64,000 bases of DNA from Janibacter alkaliphilus (GCF_013408565.1 NZ_JACBZX010000001.1:744001-808000), one strand, 5' to 3'. Counted from the stretch's first letter, positions 33,877 through 43,380 are shown. Numbers and translations: made by a program. Notes: generated by a model not told the origin, from the letters alone.

Positions 33877-35545
33877 CCAGCGACCCGACGCCGGCGACCC
33901 CACCTCGCTGCCGATCTTCGCCGCCCCGCCGCAGCAGGACGAGGTGGACGAGCGCACCGCCCCGCGCGACGAGGTCTCCCAGCGCCTCGCCGCCGGGGCC
34001 GGGACCGTCTCGCCCTACGACCGCCGGGCCAGCGACGCCACCCCGCCGCCGCCCTCGGTCCGCCACGAGCAGCCGACCGGCGCTGCCGCCGGCCCGCCCG
34101 GGGCGCTGCGCGACGCCCACCCGGCGGCGCACCCGGACGACGCCGTCGGCATGGCCAGCGCCGTGCCCACCGTCGCCACCGTCCAGGCCGAGCGGCTGGC
34201 GGACACCTCCGGCCGCGATCTCGGGGTGGACTGGAGCCAGGTCGCCGAGCTGCGCACCCAGGCCTCGGAGATGCTCACCAGCGCGCTGCAGGACCGCAAC
34301 GACCTCGACCCGGCCGCCCAGCGCGAGCTGGGCCGGTCGATCATCGTCGAGCTGCTGCAGACCACCGCCGCCAACAACCTCGCCGTGGGGCAGCGCGCCT
34401 GGTCCCTGGACGAGCAGGAGCGGATCGCCCAGGCGGTCTTCGACGCCCTCTTCGGCCTGGGCCGGCTGCAGCCGCTGGTCGACGACGACCGGGTGGAGAA
34501 CATCGAGATCACCGGGCACGACAACGTGCTGCTCGAGCTCGTCGACGGCACCCTCAAGGAGGGCCCGCCGGTCGCCGAGACCGATCAGGAGCTCATCGAC
34601 TTCCTCGTCTTCCTGGCCAGCCGCTCCGAGGTCAACGCGCGGCCGTTCTCCGAGGCGCAGCCGCGGCTGCACATGCGTCTCGACGGCGGCGCCCGGCTGG
34701 CGGCGACCGCCTGGGTCACGCCCCGCCCCTCGCTGGTCATCCGCCGTCACCGGCTGCGCGAGATCACCCTCGAGGACCTCTCCGGCCGCGGCATGCTCGA
34801 CGCCGTCGCGGTGAGCTTCCTGCGGGCGGCCGTCCGGGCGAAGAAGAGCATCGTCGTCGCCGGGCCGCAGGGCGCCGGCAAGACGACGATGGTGCGCGCG
34901 CTGTGCGCCGAGCTCGACCCGTGGGAGCGGATCGGCACCTTCGAGACCGAGTACGAGCTGCACCTGCACGAGCTGCCGGAGAAGCACCGCCGGATCGTCG
35001 CCTGGGAGTCCCGGCCCGGCTCCGGCGAGGTCGGCGCCGACGGTCGGCAGGCCGGCGAGATCCCGCTGGACGACCTGCTCTACGACTCCTTCCGCTTCAA
35101 CCTCTCCCGGCAGATCGTCGGCGAGGTCCGCGGCCGGGAGGTGCTGGCGATGATCAAGGCGATGCAGTCCGGCGCCGGCTCGATCAGCACCACCCACTCG
35201 GCGAACGCCGTCGGCGCGATCCGCAAGCTCGTCACCTGCGCGATGGAGGCCGGCTCGCACGTCACCGAGGCCTACGCCCAGCGGGCGGTGGCCGAGCACA
35301 TCGACATCATCGTCCAGCTGCACCTGGACACCAGCAGCAGCCTCGGCGGCGACGCCCGCCGCGAGCGCTACGTCAGCGAGATCATCGTCATCCAGCCGGG
35401 CGAGGACGGACCGGCCACCACGCACGTCTTCCGCCCGAACCCGGACGGCGGCGAGCCGCTGGCCGGGATCCTCCCGGACGACTACCGCGACCTGGCGCGG
35501 GACGGCTTCGACCTCCAGGGCTACTACGCCCAGGCCGGCCGATGA
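33869..35545 (+). CDS. tadA: TadA/CpaF secretion ATPase
   Basis: 558-residue hexameric ATPase that powers Flp pilus assembly. A long disordered N-terminus (about 1-130, Pro/Ala-rich) is followed by the CpaF domain: LFGLGRLQPLVDDDRVENIEITG (about 190-212), Walker A VAGPQGAGKTTMVRA (about 330-344), Asp box GEVRGREVLAMIKAMQSG (about 418-435) and the His box STTHSANAVGAIRKL (about 439-453). ATGA overlap with tadB. Identity is clear. Confidence 0.95.
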   Translation: MADQRPDAGDPTSLPIFAAPPQQDEVDERTAPRDEVSQRLAAGAGTVSPYDRRASDATPPPPSVRHEQPTGAAAGPPGALRDAHPAAHPDDAVGMASAVPTVATVQAERLADTSGRDLGVDWSQVAELRTQASEMLTSALQDRNDLDPAAQRELGRSIIVELLQTTAANNLAVGQRAWSLDEQERIAQAVFDALFGLGRLQPLVDDDRVENIEITGHDNVLLELVDGTLKEGPPVAETDQELIDFLVFLASRSEVNARPFSEAQPRLHMRLDGGARLAATAWVTPRPSLVIRRHRLREITLEDLSGRGMLDAVAVSFLRAAVRAKKSIVVAGPQGAGKTTMVRALCAELDPWERIGTFETEYELHLHELPEKHRRIVAWESRPGSGEVGADGRQAGEIPLDDLLYDSFRFNLSRQIVGEVRGREVLAMIKAMQSGAGSISTTHSANAVGAIRKLVTCAMEAGSHVTEAYAQRAVAEHIDIIVQLHLDTSSSLGGDARRERYVSEIIVIQPGEDGPATTHVFRPNPDGGEPLAGILPDDYRDLARDGFDLQGYYAQAGR

Positions 35546-36417
35546 GCCCGTGGATGGCCGGCGCCCTGGCCGGGATCCTGCTCACCCTCGGGGTGATCCT
35601 CTTCGTCGAGGGGATGCGCAAGCGCCCGCCGCGGCCGAAGAAGGTCAAGGTCGCCTCGGCCGCCCGGGACACCCGCTGGGACCGGCTGCCGCGACGCACC
35701 AAGCAGCTGGTCATCGTCGGCTTCGTCGGCGGCCTGGTGCTGGCCCTGCTCACCGGCTGGGTCATCGCCATCGTCGTCTTCCCGCTGGCCGTGGTCGGGC
35801 TGCCCTGGCTGCTCAGCTCGGATGACGCCAACGCCCGGATCGACCGGCTCGAGGCGATGGAGGAGTGGACCCGCAGCCTGGCCGGCGTGCTCACCGTCGG
35901 CGTCGGGCTGGAGCAGGCGATCGTCGCCACCGTCCGGTCCGCGCCGAAGGCGATCCAGCCGGAGGTCAACCTGCTCGCCGCACGGCTGCGGGCCCGCTGG
36001 CCCACCCAGGACGCGCTGCGCGCCTTCGCCGACGACCTCGACGACACCACCGGCGACCTGCTCGCGGCGAACCTGCTGCTCGGCGCCCAGCGCCGCGGCG
36101 CCGGGCTGGCCAGCGTGCTGGAGAGCGTCGCCATGTCGGTCGCGCAGGACGTGCGCTCGCGCCGGATGGTCGAGGCGGACCGGGCCAAGCCCCGGGCCAC
36201 CGCCCGCTGGGTCACCATCATCACCCTGGCCGTGCTGGCGTTCTTCTTCGTCTTCACCGACTTCATGGACCCCTACCGCACCCCGGTCGGCCAGGTGATC
36301 CTGGCCCTGCTGCTCTCCGGCTACGTCGGGGTGCTGGTGTGGATGAAGCAGATGGCGAAGGGCAAGAAGCTGCCCCGCTTCATCGGCAACGAGGTGGCCC
36401 AGGAGGCGCTGCGATGA
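35542..36417 (+). CDS. tadB: TadB-like platform protein
   Basis: 291-residue membrane protein with a T2SSF domain. Two N-terminal helices, a cytosolic domain (ARIDRLEAMEEWTRSLAGVLTVGVGLEQAIVATV; LLGAQRRGAGLASVLESVA), then two C-terminal helices (TIITLAVLAFFFVFTDF; VILALLLSGYVGVLVW). It forms the inner-membrane platform with TadC. Coupled to both neighbours by ATGA overlaps. Confidence 0.93.
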   Translation: MSPWMAGALAGILLTLGVILFVEGMRKRPPRPKKVKVASAARDTRWDRLPRRTKQLVIVGFVGGLVLALLTGWVIAIVVFPLAVVGLPWLLSSDDANARIDRLEAMEEWTRSLAGVLTVGVGLEQAIVATVRSAPKAIQPEVNLLAARLRARWPTQDALRAFADDLDDTTGDLLAANLLLGAQRRGAGLASVLESVAMSVAQDVRSRRMVEADRAKPRATARWVTIITLAVLAFFFVFTDFMDPYRTPVGQVILALLLSGYVGVLVWMKQMAKGKKLPRFIGNEVAQEALR

Positions 36418-37328
36418 CCGGCACGCTGCAGCTGGCGCTGCTCGCCGGCGCGCTCATCGGCCTCGGCATCTCGCTGCTCGTGTGGCGCTCCCGGCCGGTG
36501 CAGGTGGACCTCGCCTCGGCGATGGAGCGGCTCTCCCCGGACCGCAGCCTGGCGAGCCGGGCGAGCACGGTCACCACGGTGGAGGGCGACACCAAGGACA
36601 AGCTCGGCGGCTGGGCGATGCGCACCCTGCCGCTGGACTCCCTCGGCGCCCCGCCCTACCGCGAGCTGGCCCTGCTGCGGATCCCGGTGCACCGCTTCTA
36701 CGGGGAGAAGGTGCTCTTCGCTCTCGTCGGCCTGGTCGTGCCCTTCGTCCTGGGGTTCTTCCTGCGCCTCGTCGGCACCGCGATCCCGTGGTTCCTCATC
36801 GCCGTGGCGGCGCTGGCCCTGGCCGCGGTGATGTTCTTCCTGCCCGACTACAACGCCCGCGACGAGGCCGCGAAGGCCCGCAAGGAGTTCGGTCGGGCGC
36901 TGGCCTCCTACATCGACCTCGTCGCGCTGGAGCGCAACTCCGGCTCCGGGCCGCGGCAGGCGATGGAGGTGGCCGCGAACATCGGCGACTCCTGGGTCTT
37001 CCGCCGGCTGGCCGAGGAGCTGGCCCGCTCCCGCTGGTCCGGGATGCCGCCCTGGGAGGCGCTGCGTCGGCTGTCCGACGAGCTGGGGCTGCCCGAGCTG
37101 GCCGACCTCGCCGACATCATGCGCCTCTCCGGCGAGGAGGGCGCGCAGGTCTACCAGACCCTGCGCTCCCGCTCGGAGAGCATGCGCACCGCCGAGCTCA
37201 ACGCTGCGCTGGCCGACGCCAACGCCACCGGCGAGCGGATGACCATCCCGATGTCCGCCCTCGGGCTGATCTTCATGGCGCTCATCGTCACGCCCGCCCT
37301 GCTGAGCATCGTGCTCGGGCTGTCGTGA
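36414..37328 (+). CDS. tadC: TadC-like platform protein
   Basis: 304 residues, T2SSF type: membrane helices near 5-25, 105-125 and 128-148, the cytosolic core FGRALASYIDLVALERNSGSGPRQAMEVAAN (about 160-190) with LADIMRLSGEEGAQVYQTLR, and a final helix ending MALIVTPALLSIVLGLS. Partner of TadB. It is the last gene of the first Tad transcript; a 153-bp gap with a promoter follows. Confidence 0.93.
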   Translation: MTGTLQLALLAGALIGLGISLLVWRSRPVQVDLASAMERLSPDRSLASRASTVTTVEGDTKDKLGGWAMRTLPLDSLGAPPYRELALLRIPVHRFYGEKVLFALVGLVVPFVLGFFLRLVGTAIPWFLIAVAALALAAVMFFLPDYNARDEAAKARKEFGRALASYIDLVALERNSGSGPRQAMEVAANIGDSWVFRRLAEELARSRWSGMPPWEALRRLSDELGLPELADLADIMRLSGEEGAQVYQTLRSRSESMRTAELNAALADANATGERMTIPMSALGLIFMALIVTPALLSIVLGLS

Positions 37329-37374
37329 TGTCCGCCGTGCACCAGCAACCGCCGTGCACCGCGCGGACGGGCTC

Positions 37375-37403
37375 TTGGCCTACCACGCGTCCTCGGATAA
37401 CCT
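37375..37403 (+). promoter_or_regulatory. Candidate promoter of the pilin operon
   Basis: TTGGCC (37375-37380), 17-bp spacer, TAACCT (37398-37403), about 80 bp before the pilin start. A separate pilin promoter is usual in Tad loci, where pilin is needed in excess. The leader contains CGGGGGATG as in the upstream Tad promoter region. Confidence 0.5.
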
Positions 37404-37481
37404 GAACCCTGCTCGTATCTCGGGGGATGGAGACGGAGCGCCGTGCCTCCCCCTGTTCCCACAGACCGCGGAGACACACCC

Positions 37482-37697
37482 ATGATCCGGTTCATCGCCA
37501 CGCTGCACCTCGCCCTGCTGTCGTTCGGCGCCTACCTCGCCACCCAGGTCACCACCCTGCGCCGCGCCCGCGAGGACCGCGGCTCGGTGACCATCGAGCA
37601 GGTGCTCTGGGCGGTCGCCGTCATCGGGATCGTGGCCATCGTCACCACCGCGATCATCACCTTCGTGGAGGGCAAGGCCTCCGAGATCGACGAGTGA
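37482..37697 (+). CDS. Flp-type pilin (major Tad pilin)
   Basis: 71 residues. A cytosolic leader of about 32 residues rich in Arg ends in EDRG, then the mature hydrophobic part SVTIEQVLWAVAVIGIVAIVTTAIITFVEGKASEIDE, with Glu at +5 as in type IV pilins. It is the only protein here small enough to be the fibre subunit. ATG 37482 is the first internal start after an upstream ORF; GTGA overlap with the next gene. No prepilin peptidase (TadV) is in the window. Confidence 0.88.
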   Translation: MIRFIATLHLALLSFGAYLATQVTTLRRAREDRGSVTIEQVLWAVAVIGIVAIVTTAIITFVEGKASEIDE

Positions 37698-38263
37698 TCG
37701 CTCTGCTGCCGTCGCGTCGCGCGTCGGCAGCCCGGCGAGGCAGGGTGCGCGGGCTGTCGGCGCTGCGGCGCCGTGCCCGCAGCGCCCGCGGCTCGGTGTC
37801 CATCGAGATGGTCATCCTGCTGCCGCTGGCGCTGACCCTGCTCTTCCTCGTCGTCCAGGGCGCGGTCTACTACTACGCCCGCTCGGCCGCGATGTCCTCG
37901 GCGCAGGACGGGGCTCTCAGCGCCTCCGCCTACGAGTCCGGGGACGCCGCAGGCGAGCAGCGCGCGCTCGAGTTCGCCGCGCAGATCGGCGGCGACGGCG
38001 TGCTGGAGGACCCGAGCGTGGAGGTCACCCGGGACGAGGGTGCCGGCACGGTCACCGTCACCGTGACCGGCACGACGATGTCGCTGGTCCCCGGGTGGGA
38101 CCCCGAGGTCTCCCAGTCGGCCACCCGGGACATCGAGGAGTTCACCGCGCCGAAGGACTACCAGAAGCGCGGCAACCCCTACGGCGACGACCCGCGCTAC
38201 GAGACCCGGCCGATGTCCCAGGAGGAGATCGACGAGGCCAACGCCGAGGCGGGATCCCGATGA
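37694..38263 (+). CDS. TadE-like pseudopilin
   Basis: 189 residues, GTG start overlapping the pilin stop. A basic leader of about 34 residues ends in ARG, then SVSIEMVILLPLALTLLFLVVQGAVYYYARSAAMSSAQDG, the TadE hydrophobic helix with Glu +5; the rest is extracellular (beta-rich, DYQKRGNPYGDDPRYETRP at the end). Minor pilin processed by the same peptidase as Flp. Confidence 0.88.
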   Translation: MIALLPSRRASAARRGRVRGLSALRRRARSARGSVSIEMVILLPLALTLLFLVVQGAVYYYARSAAMSSAQDGALSASAYESGDAAGEQRALEFAAQIGGDGVLEDPSVEVTRDEGAGTVTVTVTGTTMSLVPGWDPEVSQSATRDIEEFTAPKDYQKRGNPYGDDPRYETRPMSQEEIDEANAEAGSR

Positions 38264-38679
38264 ACCGGCTGACCGTCGAGCGCGGCTCGGCGACCATCGA
38301 GCTCGTCATCCTCGCCCCCGCTTTCGGCCTGGTCATCGCGCTGCTCGTCATGGGTGGTCGGCTGGCCCTGGCCGACCAGGCGATGGACGGCGCCGCCGCC
38401 GAGGCGGCCCGCTCGGTCTCGCTGCAGCGCGGCCAGGACACCGAGGCGGCGACGAACGCGGCCCGGACCTACCTCGACGAGGAGGGGCTGCGCTGCGAGG
38501 GCATCGACGTGCAGGTCGACGCCGAGGCCAAGGGCACCGACCCGGGGGCACCCGGCGAGATCACGACGACCGTCAGCTGCGACGTGCCGCTGGCCGACCT
38601 GGCCCTGCCCGGCATCGGCGGCTCCCGGACGATGACCGCCACCGCTGCCAGCCCCATCGACACCTTCCGGGAGCGCTGA
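38260..38679 (+). CDS. TadE/TadF-like pseudopilin
   Basis: 139 residues with leader VERG then SATIELVILAPAFGLVIALLVMGGRLALADQAMDGAAAEAARSV (Glu +5, single helix), followed by a short extracellular domain with two Cys (EEGLRCEGIDV; TTTVSCDVPL) that may form a disulfide. ATGA overlap with the previous gene and 1-bp overlap with the next. Confidence 0.88.
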   Translation: MNRLTVERGSATIELVILAPAFGLVIALLVMGGRLALADQAMDGAAAEAARSVSLQRGQDTEAATNAARTYLDEEGLRCEGIDVQVDAEAKGTDPGAPGEITTTVSCDVPLADLALPGIGGSRTMTATAASPIDTFRER

Positions 38680-39149
38680 TGCACCCGAGGACCAGCCCCT
38701 GGCGCCGCGACGACGGCTCGCTGAGCATCTACTTCGTCACCGCGGTGCTGGCCAGCGTGCCGCTGGTCGGCCTCGTCGTCGACGGCGCCGGGCAGATCCG
38801 CGCCCAGCAGCAGGCCAACCTCGTCGCCCACGAGGCGGCCCGCACCGCTGGCCAGCAGGTCGACGCGGGCGACGCCATCCTCGGCGGCCAGGTGGTCATC
38901 GAGGCCGGGCCCGCCGAGCAGGCGGCGCAGAGCTACGCCGCCGCCCAGGGCGACTACCGGGTCACCTCGGTCACCCTCTCCCCCGACGGCCAGTCCGTCG
39001 AGGTGGTCGCCGAGACCACCTACGACCCGATCCTCCTGGACGCGATCGGGATCGGCTCCAACCGGCTCACCGCGGAGGGGACCGCCTACATGCACCGCAC
39101 CGACGCCTTCGGCGAGGAGTACGACTCCGACTGGGACGTGGGCCAGTGA
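38679..39149 (+). CDS. TadG-type pilus assembly pseudopilin
   Basis: 156 residues. RRDDGSLSIYFVTAVLASVPLVGLVVDGAGQIRAQQQANLVAHEAARTA is the TadG-like N-terminal helix with the VDGAGQIRAQQ sequence usual in this class; the Glu at +5 is replaced by Tyr, which may change processing. The rest is a short extracellular domain. The stop overlaps the GTG of the LysM-BTAD gene (GTGA), tying that protein to the pilus operon. Confidence 0.85.
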   Translation: MHPRTSPWRRDDGSLSIYFVTAVLASVPLVGLVVDGAGQIRAQQQANLVAHEAARTAGQQVDAGDAILGGQVVIEAGPAEQAAQSYAAAQGDYRVTSVTLSPDGQSVEVVAETTYDPILLDAIGIGSNRLTAEGTAYMHRTDAFGEEYDSDWDVGQ

Positions 39150-42100
39150 CCGCCCGGCTGAAGGGACTCGCCGCCCTCGTCGGCCTGCTGGCCGTCGTGG
39201 TCGGCGTGCCGTGGGTGCTCGTCGCGATCGGCGCCGGGCCGGTGCCGGACAGCGCCCCCACCCTGGACGGCATGTGGTCGGCGGTGACCACCCCGGACGA
39301 CGGCACCGTCTTCATCACCCTCTTCCGCTACGCCGCCTGGCTGGCCTGGCTCTTCTTCGTCGTCTCCTTGGTGCTCGAGCTGGTCGCCCGCGCCGGGGGC
39401 CGCGAGGCGCCGCGGCTGCCCGGTCTGTCCCTGCCGCAGGGCGCCGCCCGTGCCCTCGTCGGCACCGCCGCGCTGCTCTTCGTCGCGGCCCCGGTGATGA
39501 CCTCGGTCGCTGCCCCGGCGGGCGCCACCGGCAGCGCCGACCAGGCGGGCAGCACGGTCGCCGCCAGCTCGGTGGCTGCCGGGGCCGAGACCGGGGCGGT
39601 GCACGCCTCCACCGTGCAGACCGCCGCGGACGCGGACGCCGACGATCGCGCCGAGAACGAGGCGCAGAGCGTCTCCGAGACCCCGACCACCGACCACGTC
39701 GTCGCGCAGGGCGAGACGCTCTGGTCGATCGCCGAGACCCAGCTGGGCGACGGCGCCCGCTACCCCGAGATCGTCAACCTCAACCCGGGGACGATCACCG
39801 AGTCGCACTGGATCTCGCCGGGCACGACCATCGCCATCCCGGACGAGTCCGGCGCCGCCGCGGACAGCGACGAGTCGGGCAGCGAGAGCACCTACACCGT
39901 GGAGAAGGGCGACACCCTCTGGGAGATCGCCGAGGACGAGCTCGGCGAGGGCGAGCGCTACCCGGAGATCGTCGCCGCCACCGGCGACGCCGAGCAGCCC
40001 GACGGGGACCGGCTCACCGACCCGGACCTCATCCGGCCGGGCTGGCAGCTGCAGGTGCCTGGCGAAGGGGGCGCCGCCGCTGCGGGTCCCAGCAGCACGG
40101 GTCCCAGCAGCGCGGAGGCCACCCGGGACGCCACCCGGGCCGCCACCGACGCCGAGGCGGCGACCGACCGGGCCACCCAGCAGAGCACGACGACGGGGCT
40201 GGCGGCCGCCGCGACCGCGCAGGGCCTCGACGCCGCCGCCCAGGCCGGTCCGGGGACGACCGACGAGGCCGGCCCCGGGTGGGGCACCACCGCCCTCGGG
40301 CTCGGTGGGGTCACCGCTGCGGCCGCCCTGGCGCTGCTCGAGCTCGCCCGTCGTCGCCGCGCCCGCACGCTGGGACGACCCCCGGCCGGGGACGCGCTCG
40401 ACCCGCGCGAGGCCGCCCTGGCCGGCGCCGCCGACGCGCACACCGTGGCCACCATCGACCTGGCGCTGCGCCACCTCGCGCTCGCCGCGGAGCAGTCCGG
40501 CCGGGCGGTGCCGGGGCTGCGCTCGGTGCGGATGACCGAGGCGCAGATCGATGTCCAGCTGAGCAGCCCGATGCGGCTGCCGGCGCCGTGGACCTCCACG
40601 GCCGACCCGCGGCTGTGGACCCTGGCCGCCGACCGGGCCGCCTCGCTCGACCCGACCGCCCTCGCCGGGGTGCCGGCGCCCTTCCCGGGCCTGGTCACCG
40701 TCGGCACCGACGACGACGCGGGGCACGTCCTGGTCAACCTCGTCGACGCCCGGGCCTTCGCGGTCACCGGGCAGAACGTGCACACCCGCGCCGCGCTGGC
40801 CGCGATGACCCTCGACCTGGCCGGCTCCCCGTGGGCGCAGCGCACCGTCGTCACGGTCGTCGGCGGGCACGACGGGCTGGTCGAGGCCATCGGCTCGCCC
40901 CGGGTGCGGCTGGTGGCCCAGGCCGCCGACTACACGCCGTCGACCGTGGTCACCGCCGACGCCGCCGCCCGCGAGGTGGTCGTCGTCTCCGGCGAGATCG
41001 GCGAGGCCGAGCGTCGGCACCTGGAGCGCGCCGTCGGCTCCTCGCCGCGCGTCGCCCTGCTGCAGGCCGCGCCCAGCGCCGACGACGGCGCCGCGGCGCT
41101 GGCGATCTCCAGCGACCCGCAGGTCGCCGTGCTCTCCCCCTCCTACCTGCAGCTGCGCCCGCAGCTGCTGGACGAGCAGCAGCAGGCCGACCTCGGTGAG
41201 CTCTTCGCCCTGGCCCGGGCCTCCACCGACCGGTGGGCCCCTGCCGCCGACGAGCCGAGCCTGGCCCGGATCGGCGCCGCCGCCGCCGCGATGGGTGCCC
41301 CCGGGATCCTGGTCGACGCGGACCCGGACGCCCTGCCGGTGGACGACGCGCCCACCCTGCGCCGCGCCGACCTCGAGGCCGACGAGCCCGCGCGGGACAC
41401 CTCGCCGACCCTGTGGAACACCCCGGTCTCGACGCCGGCCGGTGCGGTGGCCCGGGTGCCCGGCGACGACGTGCCCACCGCGCGCCGCAGCAGCGACACC
41501 TCCGGGACCGCGGACGCGCCGACCCCCGGCTGGCTGTCGAACCAGATCACCCCCACCCCCGGCACCCCGCTGCCGCCGGTGGTGGCCTTCCCGCAGCGGG
41601 TCCGCGAGCTCGCCGCCCCCACCGACGCCCCGGTGCTGCGGGTGCTCGGGCCGGTCGACATCGACAACGTCGCGCCCGTCGACGAGGTGCACCGGCCGCG
41701 GCTCACCGAGCTCGCCGCCTTCGTCCAGCTGCACCCGGCGGCCGACGCCTCGGCCATCGACGACGCGATGTGGCCCAACCGCTCCCGGCACGACCACTCG
41801 TCGGTGCGGGACAGCTCGCTGGCCGCCCTCGGCGGGTGGCTGGTGGAGGAGACCGACGCCCCGGCCGGCCTGGCGGCGGCTCGCGGGCTCACCAGCGACT
41901 GGGACCTGTGGCGGGCGCTGCTGCCCGGTGACGTGACCCAGGCCAGCACCGAGCACCTGGAGCAGGCGCTGGGCATGGTCCGCGGGCGCCCCTTCGTCGG
42001 GGCCGAGCTGCGTCACTACACCTGGGCCACCCCGCTGCGCGCGACGATGGTGCACGACATCACCCTGGCCGCGGCCGAGCTCGCCCGGCGCCGGCTCATG

Positions 42101-42349
42101 GAGGGCGCCTGGTCGGCGGCCTACGACGCCACCGTGGTCGGCCTCACCGTCGAGCCGAGCGTCGAGGCGCTGTGGCGGATGCAGCTGCTCGCCGGGCACG
42201 AGCTCGGCGACCGCGACCTCGTCGAGACCGCCCGGGCAGGCCTGGACGACCTGGCCAGCCGGCTCGGCGACCCGCTGGAGCAGCGCACCCAGCAGCTCAT
42301 CGCCGACGTCGACGCGCTCGACGCCCCGACCCGCACGCACGTCGGATGA
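39146..42349 (+). CDS. Membrane LysM and BTAD-domain protein, Tad-locus associated
   Basis: 1,067 residues. Membrane helices at about 7-28, 58-82 and 103-122; two LysM modules (about 184-233, HVVAQGETLWSIAETQLGDG; about 249-306, YTVEKGDTLWEIAEDELGEG); a long Ala/Thr linker; a fourth helix (about 377-394, TALGLGGVTAAAALALLELA) followed by RRRRAR; a large cytosolic region; and a C-terminal winged-helix plus BTAD (bacterial transcriptional activator) domain (about 830-1060). The topology suggests a wall-binding sensor outside and a DNA-binding-like domain inside. Its GTG overlaps the TadG-like stop. Whether it regulates transcription or is structural is unknown. Confidence 0.9.
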   Translation: MTARLKGLAALVGLLAVVVGVPWVLVAIGAGPVPDSAPTLDGMWSAVTTPDDGTVFITLFRYAAWLAWLFFVVSLVLELVARAGGREAPRLPGLSLPQGAARALVGTAALLFVAAPVMTSVAAPAGATGSADQAGSTVAASSVAAGAETGAVHASTVQTAADADADDRAENEAQSVSETPTTDHVVAQGETLWSIAETQLGDGARYPEIVNLNPGTITESHWISPGTTIAIPDESGAAADSDESGSESTYTVEKGDTLWEIAEDELGEGERYPEIVAATGDAEQPDGDRLTDPDLIRPGWQLQVPGEGGAAAAGPSSTGPSSAEATRDATRAATDAEAATDRATQQSTTTGLAAAATAQGLDAAAQAGPGTTDEAGPGWGTTALGLGGVTAAAALALLELARRRRARTLGRPPAGDALDPREAALAGAADAHTVATIDLALRHLALAAEQSGRAVPGLRSVRMTEAQIDVQLSSPMRLPAPWTSTADPRLWTLAADRAASLDPTALAGVPAPFPGLVTVGTDDDAGHVLVNLVDARAFAVTGQNVHTRAALAAMTLDLAGSPWAQRTVVTVVGGHDGLVEAIGSPRVRLVAQAADYTPSTVVTADAAAREVVVVSGEIGEAERRHLERAVGSSPRVALLQAAPSADDGAAALAISSDPQVAVLSPSYLQLRPQLLDEQQQADLGELFALARASTDRWAPAADEPSLARIGAAAAAMGAPGILVDADPDALPVDDAPTLRRADLEADEPARDTSPTLWNTPVSTPAGAVARVPGDDVPTARRSSDTSGTADAPTPGWLSNQITPTPGTPLPPVVAFPQRVRELAAPTDAPVLRVLGPVDIDNVAPVDEVHRPRLTELAAFVQLHPAADASAIDDAMWPNRSRHDHSSVRDSSLAALGGWLVEETDAPAGLAAARGLTSDWDLWRALLPGDVTQASTEHLEQALGMVRGRPFVGAELRHYTWATPLRATMVHDITLAAAELARRRLMEGAWSAAYDATVVGLTVEPSVEALWRMQLLAGHELGDRDLVETARAGLDDLASRLGDPLEQRTQQLIADVDALDAPTRTHVG

Positions 42350-42399
42350 GCTCCCGACGGGGCCGCCTCCGCCCGCGACGCACGACGAAGGAGCCGACG

Positions 42400-43380
42400 A
42401 TGGACACCACGCACGCACCGGGCCTGACCTGGCGCGGACGGGCCGTCGCCATGCTCAGCTGCACGTTGCTGATGCTCGTGCCCGGGCTGGTCATGGCCCC
42501 GAGCGCGAGCGCGGACAGCATCTGCTCCCGGCTCGGCTACGGCGCCAACTGCCGGATCGACTTCGGCAACCCGGGCAACAGCGGTTCGGGTGGCGGCGGC
42601 AGCGGCCGACCGCCGTGCAACCTCGGTCCCGCCGAGTACCGGGGTGTGGCGTGCTCCACCGATGCCGGGCTCTGGTCGAACGAGTGGCAGTGCTACGTGC
42701 TGCCGATGTCTCCCCAGCCCACCGCCAACGACCCGGAGTGGGCGGACGAGATCGAGAGCGGCGCGACGATCTACGAGTGCACCCCGCACGAAGGCGGTGA
42801 CGACGATGACGACGACAACGGCGGCGGTGGAGAGATCGAGCTGAGGGCGCACACCGGCCCGACGCCGACCGTCATCGGCAACAGCGAGGACGAGCGGCGC
42901 GACCTGCTGCAGACGGCGCTGGCGATGCGCTTCGAGGCCCTCTTCATCGGCATGGCACCCACCCCCGACCTCATCGCCGGCCAGCCCCGTGGCTCCGGCA
43001 ACCGGATGGGCATCGTCGGCATGCCGGTCTGGATGTGGGCCCGGGAGACCCCCTTCACGCCGTGGGAGGTGACCACCACCGACTTCGACGACGGCGACTA
43101 CTGGGCCCGGGCGAAGGTGGTGCACACCACGTGGGACATGGGGGACGGCAGCGGCCAGATCCGGTGCACCCGGGAGCAGATGAAGGAGTACCACACCTGG
43201 ATGGCCGACCGGACCCCCGAGTGCGGGCACACCTACACCAAGCCCGGGCGGTATCACATCAACATGTGGACGACCTTCCGCGTGACCTGGAACGACGTCA
43301 ACGGCGAGGGTGGCGAGTTCATCACCATCCGGCGCAGCATGTACGCCCGCATCGGGGAGAGCCAGGTGGTCAACCAGTGA
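42400..43380 (+). CDS. Secreted protein with PKD-like domain, Tad-locus associated
   Basis: 326 residues. Signal peptide MDTTHAPGLTWRGRAVAMLSCTLLMLVPGLVMAPSASA (cleavage after about 38). Several Cys near 43-52 and 70-110 may form disulfides, then an Asp-rich stretch (GDDDDDDN, about 130-137). The C-terminal part has PKD signs: WDMGDGSG, HTYTKPGRYHI. Good RBS (AAGGAG). It lies 50 bp after the LysM-BTAD gene, ahead of a lipoprotein gene it overlaps. Probably a surface component of the pilus or an adhesin; that is inference. Confidence 0.85.
   Translation: MDTTHAPGLTWRGRAVAMLSCTLLMLVPGLVMAPSASADSICSRLGYGANCRIDFGNPGNSGSGGGGSGRPPCNLGPAEYRGVACSTDAGLWSNEWQCYVLPMSPQPTANDPEWADEIESGATIYECTPHEGGDDDDDDNGGGGEIELRAHTGPTPTVIGNSEDERRDLLQTALAMRFEALFIGMAPTPDLIAGQPRGSGNRMGIVGMPVWMWARETPFTPWEVTTTDFDDGDYWARAKVVHTTWDMGDGSGQIRCTREQMKEYHTWMADRTPECGHTYTKPGRYHINMWTTFRVTWNDVNGEGGEFITIRRSMYARIGESQVVNQ

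Noticed and set aside
39086..42418. 1,110-residue open frame on the minus strand
   Set aside because: Antisense shadow of the LysM-BTAD gene; Gly/Arg/Val-rich with no domain, a usual effect of very high GC.
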